Counted from the stretch's first letter, positions 8,641 through 16,873 are shown. The stretch: 64,000 bases of DNA from CADEEN01 sp963740395 (GCA_963740395.1 CAVUEP010000092.1:53811-117810); one strand, 5' to 3'. Translations and numbers: made by a program. Notes: generated by a model from the sequence alone, not told the origin.

Positions 8641-9113
8641 AAGCTCCTTGTGAGTTTTGCGGATGTGTGCGGCAGGCTCGGATGCATGATGGCTCTGCCA
8701 ATGCGGCGTTCGCAGCCATGTCGCGGCCAGACAGATGCCTAGTCGGCAGGCCCGAACTGGGTTTCCAATTGATGGCCCCCAGAATTGATAGGCGGTTGCA
8801 CGCGCGCGGAGCGCTCTTACGCGATCACGGTTTGCGTGACTTGGCTGACGAGGCTAACACCAGCGCTGCGCGGTGTTCGAAAGACGCGCGCCAGCGTTGG
8901 CGTCGGACTGCGCCGCGACCTCTTGTCCGCCGCGGCCGCCTCGCCGGTCGGCCTGCGACCCGGGCGAATCATCATCCCGCGCCGTTTCAGTCGGCTGCCG
9001 GCACGTCGATGCGCCCCGCTGTTGCCAGTCTTGTGGTGCCCTCGACCAGCGGCACCAGAGCCAAGTGAATAGGCGATTTCGTTCATTGATTTCCTTGCTC
9101 GGTGGCGGACATG

Positions 9114-9136
9114 AAAAAGCGCCCATGGAGGGCGCT
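9114..9136 (-). terminator. Rho-independent terminator (second of a pair)
   Basis: Perfect 7-bp stem agcgccc/gggcgct with a 5-nt loop (9118-9136), followed on the minus strand by TTTTT. It lies about 75 bp beyond another terminator. It either backs up the first or ends a very short transcript between them. Confidence 0.65.
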
Positions 9137-9211
9137 GCGGGGTTAGCGCGAAGGGAGCGAGGGGACGGCGGGGTAGCTAGTTTGGAAAGACTCCTCTTGT
9201 GGTGGCCAATG

Positions 9212-9245
9212 AAAAAAAGCCCCTGCAGGAAAACCTACTGGGGCT
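9212..9245 (-). terminator. Rho-independent terminator of the CIA30 gene
   Basis: Stem agcccc/ggggct extended by a second GCAGG/CCTAC-type helix around an AAAA loop, followed on the minus strand by seven T. It is about 170 bp downstream of the CIA30-domain gene and in the right orientation to end its transcript. Confidence 0.7.
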
Positions 9246-9416
9246 GCAATTGGGGGATTGTTCGGCTGGCGCACTGACTCCACTGCGCCCCAGACCCCGA
9301 GCGAGGTCGCCGCTGTGCCGTCAGGGAGAACAAGAGAAGCGGCCAACGGCTAGTTCAAGACTGCCTGTCTTCCGGGGAGACGTCAGGCGTCCGGCAGCGC
9401 CCCGTCGAGCACTGGC

Positions 9417-9929
9417 TCAAGCCAGGCTGATCCGCCGGATGTCGAGGGCGAAGGGCCCCGCCTGGCGTTCGGCGATCATCAACCCGACCTGTCGAATGCG
9501 TGCGGGGTCGAGCGCCGGTGCCCCGAGAACCTCGCGGCCTCGGAAAGTGGCACGGAAGGCTGCAAGCGGCAGGGGCAGCGTTTGCCAGGTGCTTCCTGTG
9601 GGTGTGAAGCCGGTCTGGTAGTTCAGGCTGTCGAAGCCGTCGTCGGTGAGCAGGCTGAGCTTGAACTGCTTGCCCCTTCCGCGTACCTCGATCACGCAGG
9701 CCGCGGCGCCTGGTTTGCCTCGTGCACCTGGGCTGGATCGCACGGACGCGAACCCGCCGTTCCTTTCCAGCGAGACCTCGCCCTCGAAGATGGCATGGCC
9801 TTGCGGGTCGTGTCGCAGCCTGCTGCGCGAAATGCCACCCATCACGCGGTCGTCGATCGCGGCCCAGTCGGTCACGGCGGCCGGATCGCGGAAGTCGAAG
9901 AGCTGCAAAGGATCGTCGGGCTGGATCAC
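9417..9929 (-). CDS. CIA30 (NDUFAF1-like) family protein
   Basis: About 170 residues. The CIA30 fold signature is clear: LFDFRDP, W-x-x-IDDRVMGGISRS, FEGEVSLERNGGFASVRS, then a carbohydrate-module-like beta sandwich ending ALDIRRI. Eukaryotic CIA30 assists complex I assembly; bacterial members have no established role. The start is uncertain. GTG 9929 sits just before the conserved domain, and the frame is open upstream to 9995. Confidence 0.8.
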   Translation of the reverse strand: MIQPDDPLQLFDFRDPAAVTDWAAIDDRVMGGISRSRLRHDPQGHAIFEGEVSLERNGGFASVRSSPGARGKPGAAACVIEVRGRGKQFKLSLLTDDGFDSLNYQTGFTPTGSTWQTLPLPLAAFRATFRGREVLGAPALDPARIRQVGLMIAERQAGPFALDIRRISLA

Positions 9930-9995
9930 TTGGTGGTCATTGTCGGGCCGTGGCTGGCGGCGGCGTTGGCCGGCACTGGCAAGATCGATGCACAT

Positions 9996-10368
9996 GCCGG
10001 CCTGCAGGTTCCTGTGAAGTCACGCACGAGACATTTGTAGCCGAGTTCAAGCGAACGCTGCTTAGGACAGAAGAGGGTTGGACAGTGCGGCAATCAAAGT
10101 GCGTGGTTGAGTGGGTACCGCAGTTCAATTGGTATTGGTCATCGTCGCTGTGCAGCGCAGCGCCGCCGGTAGACAACCTTGCTACCGTGCATACCGAAAG
10201 GGCTGAAGACCTCAGCCTGTAACCGTCCGCGGAAACGGGGCAACTCCAGAACCGGCAGCAGCCCAACGCTCACACGCGACGGGCCTCTCTGGACGGTGGC
10301 TCTCCAGAGCCTCGTCGCTTCAATTGCGCAGGGTTCTCGGCAGCCACTTGCTCAACGGAGAGTCCCGG
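9996..10368. other. Intergenic stretch without a supported gene
   Basis: About 370 bp between the CIA30 and cupin genes. It contains an 18-bp word, gaaccggcagcagcccaa, near 10249 that recurs near 13664. This may be the remnant of an unidentified mobile element. No coding frame, RNA gene or clear promoter is supported. Confidence 0.4.
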
Positions 10369-10893
10369 CTATCGAATCAGCAAGTCCAATTCACGGGCGT
10401 CAAGCCCAGCCTCACGATAGTACTTTCGCGTCATCTCCAGCGCGGTGAAGCCATCTTCGTAGGCGGCCAGGCTACCATTGACTGGCTTGTCGAGGTATAC
10501 GAGACCGCCTTCAACGACAAACATAATCAGCGCCGGAACCGGCGAGTCGTCCGTGATCACCAGCGTGTGAGCCTCGCCCGCGGGTTCATAGATGAAGGTC
10601 CCCGGCTTTGCGATCCAGTCGTGCTCCAGATACCGCCAGTGGCCCTGGATCGTGTAGCCGCGCACCGTACCCACGTGGTAATGCGTGCCGAGCTTGGCGC
10701 CAGGAAGACCTTTCAACACCACACTGAAACCCCCGGACGTGACATTGAAGTGGCAGGGCTGGAACCACACCCCATCCGCATAGGGCACCCACCGACGATC
10801 GTCCTCAAAATCGATGTTGGCAACGAAGTGGTCGCGCCTTCGCCGATTCGGTTCGAGGCCGTCATTGAAACTGTTGAAGGCAGTGATGGGCAT
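10369..10893 (-). CDS. Cupin protein, 2,4'-dihydroxyacetophenone dioxygenase-like
   Basis: 174 residues. A single cupin barrel: motif 1 G-THYHVGTVRGYTIQGHW provides the metal ligands (H-x-H...), and motif 2 PAGEAHTLVI supplies the third histidine. Length and pattern fit the 2,4'-dihydroxyacetophenone dioxygenase / ChrR-like cupin group, which cleave or bind aromatic ketones using iron. The exact substrate cannot be read from sequence. It is the last gene before repeat D. Confidence 0.8.
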   Translation of the reverse strand: MPITAFNSFNDGLEPNRRRRDHFVANIDFEDDRRWVPYADGVWFQPCHFNVTSGGFSVVLKGLPGAKLGTHYHVGTVRGYTIQGHWRYLEHDWIAKPGTFIYEPAGEAHTLVITDDSPVPALIMFVVEGGLVYLDKPVNGSLAAYEDGFTALEMTRKYYREAGLDARELDLLIR

Positions 10894-11114
10894 ACGTTTT
10901 CCCCCTGGAGTGAGGCGGTGGATGTGCCGGCGACTATGCGCGAAATAGCGCTTCGTGCGAGTTCCTTCTGTCTCGGGTGAACCCTAACTTCCAGCGGCCG
11001 TCCAATATTGATTTGGAGAGAACCTACCGGCCCGCAGACTCCGTGCAGGACGATTCGCGCAACTCGGCGCGGTGGGTCAAATTTGGATCGGCGCCGACAA
11101 CCAGCAGGCCAGAA

Positions 11115-11196
11115 ATGACAAAAGCCCCGCACGTTCGCGCGAGGCTTCTTGATGGGTGGCTCCTCGACCTGGGCTCGAACCAGGGACCTACGGTTT
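11115..11196 (-). repeat. Partial tRNA-Asn 3' end plus terminator, copy D
   Basis: Terminator hairpin block (11115-11156), then tRNA 3' sequence from the CCA complement at 11157 through the T arm to the anticodon-stem 3' side. It is identical to the intact tRNA-Asn up to 11193, then diverges. No 5' half, so not a gene. With copy E it brackets a 1.2-kb block containing only the two-gene pair at 11306-12293. The rest of 10894-11305 holds nothing else recognisable. Confidence 0.88.
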
Positions 11197-11305
11197 GACG
11201 GGGGACCTCACCGGGACTTGCGGGCCGCTTGGGCTCGTCTTCGATCGTCACGTCACACCTGCAATTGCGACAAGGCTGCGGCTGCTTCACCGGTCAATGG
11301 GTCGA

Positions 11306-12082
11306 CTAGCGGCCGGCAGTCCTTGCTGGTCCGTGCACCTTGACGCGTCGCCACCGAGTAGTGACAACGTTGAAGCGCTCGTAGATTGCAACGTCAAAGA
11401 ACGCGACAGATAGCATCTTGTCTAAGGGGAGTACGAGCTTGAAGTCGTTGCTCTCGTCGTCGTCCGTTTCTCGCTCTTGGTATATCTGGTCGTAGTACGT
11501 CGTGAATTGAAGCTTCCCGGTCTCCGTCCGAAATCCACTCATCAGGGGAAGGAGCGCAATTGTCCTGCGCGTGGTACGCGGTTCAGGCGTCTGCAGCACC
11601 AACCCAACGTATACCTTCGACGATGTCAGCGTGATCGATACTGGCTTTAGTTGAGCTACTGCCTCTAGCAGCAGTTCTTCGAGGTCGTCGTTTTCTGCAG
11701 CCTTCCATATTGCGTCATAGGTTTCTTGTACAAAGAGCTTGTTGACCAGTGGAGCGCCCAAGCGTCCTAGTGCAACCGTACCTAGGCAGATGATGAAGAA
11801 GGCGGCCTGCGGCGCTGCGGTAGTTCGATCCTTGAGCAGCGGCGTCATTGCCTCAATCATCCACGCTCGAAAAGCGTCAGACCATGTCCAAAGAGACAAG
11901 AGCCAAGAAGTGCCTGCTGCAACGAGGGAAGTCGCTACGAAAAGCAGCACCCCGTAGTAGGCAATCTGGAAGTAAAGGCGGTGCCCGTCCTGGCGTGCAT
12001 GCTGGTACTTGAGGAGCTTGCAGTGCGTGACAAACAGATAGCCACCTACCAGCGGTAGCAGCAGGGCAAATGCAGGTTCCAA
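11306..12082 (-). CDS. Unrecognised membrane-anchored protein (second gene of a two-gene cassette)
   Basis: 258 residues with no family I can name. The N-terminal half is membrane-embedded: FALLLPLVGGYLFVTHCKLL, IAYYGVLLFVATSLVAAGTSWLLSL and AAFFIICLGTVALGRLG. The C-terminal half (about residues 115-258) is soluble and beta-rich, with an acidic run ERETDDDESNDFKLVLPLDKM. The layout suggests a cytoplasmic sensor or effector domain on a membrane anchor. Base composition is visibly lower in GC than the flanking chromosome. It starts 16 bp after the stop of a 64-aa gene. Possibly a defence or stress cargo, by context only. Confidence 0.6.
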   Translation of the reverse strand: MEPAFALLLPLVGGYLFVTHCKLLKYQHARQDGHRLYFQIAYYGVLLFVATSLVAAGTSWLLSLWTWSDAFRAWMIEAMTPLLKDRTTAAPQAAFFIICLGTVALGRLGAPLVNKLFVQETYDAIWKAAENDDLEELLLEAVAQLKPVSITLTSSKVYVGLVLQTPEPRTTRRTIALLPLMSGFRTETGKLQFTTYYDQIYQERETDDDESNDFKLVLPLDKMLSVAFFDVAIYERFNVVTTRWRRVKVHGPARTAGR

Positions 12083-12098
12083 GCCGCTCTGCCAGAGC

Positions 12099-12293
12099 CT
12101 AGCGGGCCGTGCTAGCCAAGCGCAGCCGCTTTACGACTTCAAGATGCTCCTTGACTCGGGTTGTGTTCAACGCTTGTTTGGCATCGACCGAGACTGAGCC
12201 CTTGTCGGTGAACTTCATATCACTGACAAGCACCGTTGGCGCCTCGCCCTTTACCTGCGCAGTTCCGGGGCCAGTGCTGCGTTTTACATCCAT
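12099..12293 (-). CDS. Small unrecognised protein upstream of the membrane gene
   Basis: 64 residues starting MDVKRSTGPGTAQVKGEAP; positively charged overall, with a C-terminal helix (RVKEHLEVVKRLRL). No signal peptide, membrane segment or known motif. The next gene begins 16 bp downstream on the same strand, so they form a two-gene unit bracketed by tRNA-Asn-derived repeats D and E. It could be a regulator or partner of the membrane protein; nothing in the sequence proves that. Confidence 0.5.
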   Translation of the reverse strand: MDVKRSTGPGTAQVKGEAPTVLVSDMKFTDKGSVSVDAKQALNTTRVKEHLEVVKRLRLASTAR

Positions 12294-12415
12294 AGCTTCA
12301 CCTCAATGGAATGCAACAGTCGTGAGTGTATTCGGACGGCGCCTCGCCTTCCACCGGCGATGTTTTGGATTGGCGGATGTCGCTTTCGGCGCCCCCGAGG
12401 TCGCATCAGTTCCCA

Positions 12416-12477
12416 ATGACAAAAGCCCCGCACTTGCGCGCGAGGCTTCATGAATGGGGTGGCTCCTCGACCTGGGG
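12416..12477 (-). repeat. Partial tRNA-Asn 3' end plus terminator, copy E (shortest tRNA part)
   Basis: Terminator block at 12416-12459, then only about 18 nt of tRNA acceptor and T-arm sequence (12460-12477) before divergence. Same orientation as all other copies. The shorter match suggests erosion or a deletion that also set the end of the downstream SnoaL-domain ORF, which stops 18 bp away. Confidence 0.82.
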
Positions 12478-12494
12478 TCAGGCCCGCTTGGTGC

Positions 12495-13607
12495 TCAGCT
12501 CTGCAAGCTCGAAATTGGGGGGCGATTCTTGCGGAAGGAGTTCTTCAGCGCGATCTTGCCGTCCCGAAATGTGAACAGGTCGCAGCCGTGCACTTCAACG
12601 CGCGTGCCGTCGTCGCGGGTACCCGTGAACGTCCACTCCGAGACGCCGCGATCGCCACATACGAAGTGGCGTGCGTGACCCCATTGCGCATCGGGGAATG
12701 TTGCCCAGACCTGCGCATACCCGGCGCGAACCTCTTGCTCGCCCTCATATCGCGTGCCGAATACGTCTGGCCCCGCCGACGACTCGAAAACGCAATCAGG
12801 CGTCATGAATGACATCAGCGCATTCACGTCGTGGCGATTCCATGCCTGTGCGAACGCATCCAGAAATTCAGTCGTGACAGGGGTTGTGTCTGCAGTCATG
12901 GTCATCCTTCCAGAGCGTTCAGTGTCATCAGGGGTCGGGTGCAGATGCGTTTCTTCACCCGCGTTTTCTTCGTCGCCAGTGTTGCCCTCCCAGGCGTAGC
13001 GCTTGCGCGGGGGCACGTCGAGCCGCCGTAGCGAAGTGGCAAGCACGACGCCGATCAGCGCAGCTGCCAGATGCGTCTCCCAGGAAATGCCGGACTGCAA
13101 TGGCAACATCCCCCAGACCAGCGAGCCGTACAGGAAGCAAACCACGAGGGACGTCGCAACCGCCCGCCTGTCGCGTCGCAGCACACCGGCCAGGAAGATG
13201 TAGCTGACCAAGCCGTAGACCAAACCACTGGCGCCAATATGCGCCGAATCTCTGCCGAACAGCCAGACGACGATGCCCGTCCCGAAGTAGACCGCCGGCA
13301 CGACGCGCAACGCGGAGAGCGGATAGAGAAACAACATTGCCGTGCCCAACACCAGCAACGGCCCGGCATTGGATATCAAGTGGGCGAAGTCGCTGTGCAC
13401 CAGCGGCGCATAGATGATCCCGGGCAGCCCAGCCAACAGGCGCGGATGGATGCCGAACGGCCCTGGATCCTGGTCCAGTCCCGTGGTCATCAAGTAGGTG
13501 AGGCAAAGGATGCCGACGAATCCCAGAGCAATCTTCACCGCAGCGCGGAAGCGGGCCCGCGCCATTGCGGAGCCGGTGTAGTCTGGGTCGGGAATATGAA
13601 TCTGCAT
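12495..13607 (-). CDS. Rhomboid-family intramembrane protease joined in frame to a SnoaL/NTF2-like domain
   Basis: One uninterrupted frame of 370 residues from ATG 13607. Residues ~15-220 are a rhomboid: HSDFAHLISN loop motif, catalytic GASG serine (IGASGLVYG) and a helix with the catalytic His (ETHLAAALIG). Residues ~235-370 are a SnoaL-like domain (FLDAFAQAWNRHDVNALMSF...DGKIALKNSF). At the junction there is a GGAAGG site 7 nt before an in-frame ATG (12899), typical of a separate gene start. This may be a true fusion, or two genes whose first stop codon was lost. Confidence 0.75.
   Translation of the reverse strand: MQIHIPDPDYTGSAMARARFRAAVKIALGFVGILCLTYLMTTGLDQDPGPFGIHPRLLAGLPGIIYAPLVHSDFAHLISNAGPLLVLGTAMLFLYPLSALRVVPAVYFGTGIVVWLFGRDSAHIGASGLVYGLVSYIFLAGVLRRDRRAVATSLVVCFLYGSLVWGMLPLQSGISWETHLAAALIGVVLATSLRRLDVPPRKRYAWEGNTGDEENAGEETHLHPTPDDTERSGRMTMTADTTPVTTEFLDAFAQAWNRHDVNALMSFMTPDCVFESSAGPDVFGTRYEGEQEVRAGYAQVWATFPDAQWGHARHFVCGDRGVSEWTFTGTRDDGTRVEVHGCDLFTFRDGKIALKNSFRKNRPPISSLQS
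12897..12915 (-). promoter_or_regulatory. Internal ribosome-binding site and start for the SnoaL-domain part
   Basis: Minus-strand sequence ggaaggatgaccatg places GGAAGG at good spacing before ATG 12899 (ATG 12905 is also in frame). A protein starting here would be about 134 aa, the normal size of a stand-alone SnoaL/NTF2-like protein. Confidence 0.5.
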
Positions 13608-13837
13608 GAGGGGTAGATTACCCGGCAGCTCGCGTGTGTCGCGCGTGATCAGTGGACACTGAACCGGCAGCAGCCCAAAGTCGTGCTCAAGGGGCTGGGA
13701 GTCGAAATGGTCGAGCGCGCCATGCGTTCCCCTCAAGGCGGTGTCAATCGGGGAATTCACAAAGCGAAACCGCCAGATGCGATCCTCCGCCCCGCCTGGA
13801 GATACCCGTCAGCCGGCGCCCATCGGCCAAGTCCCTG

Positions 13838-16498
13838 TTAGCGACACTTCTGGAAGCCAAGCGCGGTCGAAAGCAGATTTGGTGCAAGCACACCATTGCT
13901 TTGGTCGGTCCAGAACTTGCGGAACAGGATCTCCGAGTGCGGCATGGTGAAGTCAGTGCACATCGTGCGCTGAACCGCGTCCTTGTTCTGCAGCAGGTTG
14001 TCCCAGCTGCGAAGGTTTATCGCGCCGCGTTGTGCGAAGTGGCAGGACGAGCAATACGGTGCGATCACCTGTTTGTACAGCCCCGGCTGCTGAATCCAGC
14101 CGGCCGGCACGGCCGCATCATTGGCAGCCCTGCCCGCCGTATAGGGCTGGCCGTCATACATCGCATTGATCTGATCGGCGATGGCCGGCGCCGGATTCGA
14201 ACGGAGAACGATCTCGTTGATCTGCCGCACTGATTCCTGCGCACTAGAGCGGCGGGCATCACTCCCGCTAACCATGGGGCGGCTCGGATACCGGGCGGGA
14301 ACCAGCGGTAACAGGCTCGCACCAATGACTTTGCCCGTCTGTGCGTCATAACGGCCGCCGTGACAGCTCAAGCAGGCGTGGGGCACACCCTTTCTTCCCT
14401 GGCTGTCGAGGGCCACGCCGGTAACCAGACTGCCGTTCGAAGCGAAGTAGTGCTCGACGTCAAGCCCAGAATTCATCGTGCGCCGATCACTGCCGTAGAC
14501 TTGCTCAAGCGCTGGACCGGGCCACGCCCAGCTGCCGAAAAAAGCCGAGTCGTCGGTCATGACGATGAGGCTGAGGGATGACGGCTTCGTGGTGGCTATA
14601 CCCGGCAGAAAGGAAGAGTCTCCCACCCCCAAGCTGTAGCTGGCGGCCCAGCACACGGTGGTACCAAGACTGCGTTGCGAGCAATTCACGCGGCGGGATA
14701 CACCAAGGTCGAGCGTATCGTCGAAGGCCACGATAGGCCAATGCGGCGGGATAAAGGCCGGACCTTCCCAGTCGCCACTGCGAAACGACTCCTCCCAGTT
14801 GGTTGTGGGTCGAATGAAGCCGGCTGCGGTACACAGGCTGCCCGGCTCAAGTGCATCGATGCAACGAGTGCGGTAATGAGCAACGGAATCGGTGTAGCTG
14901 CCAGCGCCATTTGGAAGCACGAGGAACGGCAGGCGAGGTGTGGGCAGCCCGGCAAGTGTCGTGCCCTGCGTCGTCACCGAGGGCCACGCGGACGCCGTCG
15001 TCAAGCTGCCACCAGGTTCATAGACGGAATTGACGGTCCAGCGTCTTGTCGTCGCATCAAGCCGTGGGCTGCGCCACTCGGTCGCATTGCGCACGGTAAC
15101 GGGCGCAGTGAGCCCCTTGTCGACACTGATTCGATAGCTCACCACGCCCGGCACCTCTGGCCAGTTCAGCACGATGCTGCCGTCGCCCTGCACAGCGGCG
15201 CTCAGGGTGGCAGGGTCCCTGGGCAGAGGGGGCATGTAAGCGGCTTCCTTGAAGCCACTGCCGCTGGCATCGGTCACGGTCACGCGGTAGGTCACCGCCT
15301 TGCCCGGTGTCAGTGGACCGGGATCGCTGGCCTGCGCGGCGTCGGCTGATGCCAGGCTCAGCTTCACGGACGGCCCATTCAGCACCAGTCGCTCGACCAT
15401 CACTGGCGGAAGCTGACCTGGTGCCAGCGGGAGTGGCGCTGAGGATTTCAGCACGGCTTGCGCTGGCGCAGGCGTGAGCGGCCCGGCTTCGACAAGCTTC
15501 GCAGTCTGCAGCTGCCACTTCACCAGTGCGGTCGTTGGTGTACCGGAAACTTGCACCTCAGCCGGCCCGGGAGTCACCGCTGTCTGCATCTGCACCGGCG
15601 CCATCACGGTCATCGTCAACCCGGCCAGCACCGGTGGTGCCGTCAATGCGCTGGCCGTCACCAAATGCTTGAACGCGGGTGCGCGATCCTTTTCCAGCAG
15701 GTTCTCGAGCGTGAAGCCGACATAGATGAGGCGCCCGCGGCCATAGGGGAACACCGTGGCGACCGGCATTGGCGCACCGGTGCTGTAGTGGGACTTCAGC
15801 ATAGAAGTGAACAGTACCGTGGCGCCGTCCGGGTTGACGGCGCTGAACTGCGATTCCGGCGTGCCACCTTTGCCGACGTTGAATTGCTTACCGTCGGGCG
15901 CAGTGACGACGCCGGGTTCGAAACGCTGCGCAAGGCCAACGCCGCCGCGCACGCCCATCACCTCGGACAGGAACGGCGATCTCGATTTCTCCCAGGTGCT
16001 GTCGTAACTGAGCGCCCTTTCCGCATAACCCGGGGATATCAGCATCACCACGCCGCCAACTTCCTCCAGATAGCGGCGCACGGTCTTTTCGTCCGCGAAG
16101 GTCAGTGCCGCCGAGTTGTCAGGATTGCCGCCGTAGCTCGCCCCCGTGTACCAGATGATCAGCGAGAACTTGCGCAGCCGGTCGATGCCGGGACCATCCT
16201 TGTAGGCCTCGACCACTTCGGTGGACCAGGCCTGCGCGTCACCGCCTACGGCGTCCGACACCAACTGGCGGAACACGCGGTCGGATACCGACGGCTGCAC
16301 GATCTTTGCAGTCGGATTGAGGTTGTTGCTCGACCAGTCGTCATCGACCAGCAGGATGCGCAGCGGCCCTGCCGCGGCGGGCGTTGGCAAGCTCGCAAGC
16401 GGGGGTGACGGTTTGCGCGCCGTGTCGGCTGCTGGACACGAGGAAGCGGAAAAGCCGATGGCGGCGATGACCAGCGAAAGCAACGACAGACTCCGCAT
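13838..16498 (-). CDS. Large secreted multidomain protein with two c-type haem motifs
   Basis: 886 residues from 16498. A signal peptide (MRSLSLLSLVIAAIGF...) is followed by a domain resembling a class I glutamine-amidotransferase/ThuA fold: LRILLVDDDW, KFSLIIWYTGASYGG, YLEEVGGVVMLISPGYAE and YGRGRLIYVGF. The middle has Ig/FN3-like segments (for example VTYRVTVTDASGSG and GSIVLNWPEVPGVVSYRISV). The C-terminus has two haem c motifs, CLSCH and CSSCH, the second followed by a distal methionine-rich tail. I do not recognise the combination. It is probably exported and matured in the periplasm, perhaps as an electron-transfer or ligand-binding surface protein. Confidence 0.7.
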   Translation of the reverse strand: MRSLSLLSLVIAAIGFSASSCPAADTARKPSPPLASLPTPAAAGPLRILLVDDDWSSNNLNPTAKIVQPSVSDRVFRQLVSDAVGGDAQAWSTEVVEAYKDGPGIDRLRKFSLIIWYTGASYGGNPDNSAALTFADEKTVRRYLEEVGGVVMLISPGYAERALSYDSTWEKSRSPFLSEVMGVRGGVGLAQRFEPGVVTAPDGKQFNVGKGGTPESQFSAVNPDGATVLFTSMLKSHYSTGAPMPVATVFPYGRGRLIYVGFTLENLLEKDRAPAFKHLVTASALTAPPVLAGLTMTVMAPVQMQTAVTPGPAEVQVSGTPTTALVKWQLQTAKLVEAGPLTPAPAQAVLKSSAPLPLAPGQLPPVMVERLVLNGPSVKLSLASADAAQASDPGPLTPGKAVTYRVTVTDASGSGFKEAAYMPPLPRDPATLSAAVQGDGSIVLNWPEVPGVVSYRISVDKGLTAPVTVRNATEWRSPRLDATTRRWTVNSVYEPGGSLTTASAWPSVTTQGTTLAGLPTPRLPFLVLPNGAGSYTDSVAHYRTRCIDALEPGSLCTAAGFIRPTTNWEESFRSGDWEGPAFIPPHWPIVAFDDTLDLGVSRRVNCSQRSLGTTVCWAASYSLGVGDSSFLPGIATTKPSSLSLIVMTDDSAFFGSWAWPGPALEQVYGSDRRTMNSGLDVEHYFASNGSLVTGVALDSQGRKGVPHACLSCHGGRYDAQTGKVIGASLLPLVPARYPSRPMVSGSDARRSSAQESVRQINEIVLRSNPAPAIADQINAMYDGQPYTAGRAANDAAVPAGWIQQPGLYKQVIAPYCSSCHFAQRGAINLRSWDNLLQNKDAVQRTMCTDFTMPHSEILFRKFWTDQSNGVLAPNLLSTALGFQKCR

Positions 16499-16756
16499 TC
16501 CGGCTCCTGCTGATTGTTATTGAAGGCCTGACCTCGCCCGAATCTGGGAAGCATCCGCGCTTTGCTCAACATTGTGCTCCGGGTGCGTCCAAAGAGCGCA
16601 CCTTCTGGACGGCGAACGGGTCCTTCGTCGCAGCGGTGCGACTGGGCTGCCGCCGGATCAGTGGACACCGACCCAATGTACTTGAGCCTCTTCGAACTTC
16701 ATCTAGTTGACGTCGCCGTGCGTTGAAGGTGAGATCAGTGTTGTGCAGCCTCCAAA
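16499..16756. other. Intergenic stretch between the haem protein gene and the tRNA-Asn block
   Basis: No coding frame is supported. A 13-bp word, gatcagtggacac, at about 16655 also occurs near 13648, so the two copies flank the 886-aa gene as direct repeats. They may be scars of a lost element; the match is too short to be certain. Confidence 0.4.
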
Positions 16757-16790
16757 TGACAAAAGCCCCGCACTTTCGCGCGAGGCCTTG
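16757..16790 (-). terminator. Rho-independent terminator of tRNA-Asn
   Basis: On the minus strand gcctcgcgc, loop gaaa, gtgcggggc, then TTTTG. The 9-bp stem contains two G-T pairs (16765-16773 with 16778-16786). It lies 8 bp past the CCA end. This hairpin is the part shared by repeats A, B, D and E. Confidence 0.85.
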
Positions 16791-16797
16791 AATGGGT

Positions 16798-16873
16798 TGG
16801 CTCCTCGACCTGGGCTCGAACCAGGGACCTACGGATTAACAGTCCGGCGCTCTACCAACTGAGCTATCGAGGA
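16798..16873 (-). tRNA. tRNA-Asn (anticodon GTT)
   Basis: A complete 76-nt cloverleaf on the minus strand: acceptor TCCTCGA/TCGAGGA, D arm GCTCAGTTGGTAGAGC, anticodon stem CCGGA/TCCGT-type around CTGTTAA with anticodon GTT, T arm CCTGG-TTCGAGC-CCAGG, and encoded CCA. It is the only intact tRNA seen. Its 3' half is the source sequence of repeats B, C, D and E, so this is the attachment gene of the adjoining accessory region. Confidence 0.97.

Larger units (their letters stand above)
8641..9416. other. Gene-poor stretch with two minus-strand terminators
   Basis: About 780 bp upstream of the Pmp3 gene and downstream of the CIA30 gene. No frame on either strand looks like a protein. The only supported content is two hairpins with T tracts on the minus strand (9118-9136 and 9212-9245). 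Confidence 0.5.

Noticed and set aside
13648..16667. Transposon with gatcagtggacac ends around the 886-aa gene
   Set aside because: Only 13 bp are shared, in direct rather than inverted orientation, and no transposase is present; kept only as a possible scar.
2641..16873. CRISPR array
   Set aside because: The repeats are tRNA-derived, few, 40-80 bp long and kilobases apart; there are no regular spacers or cas genes.
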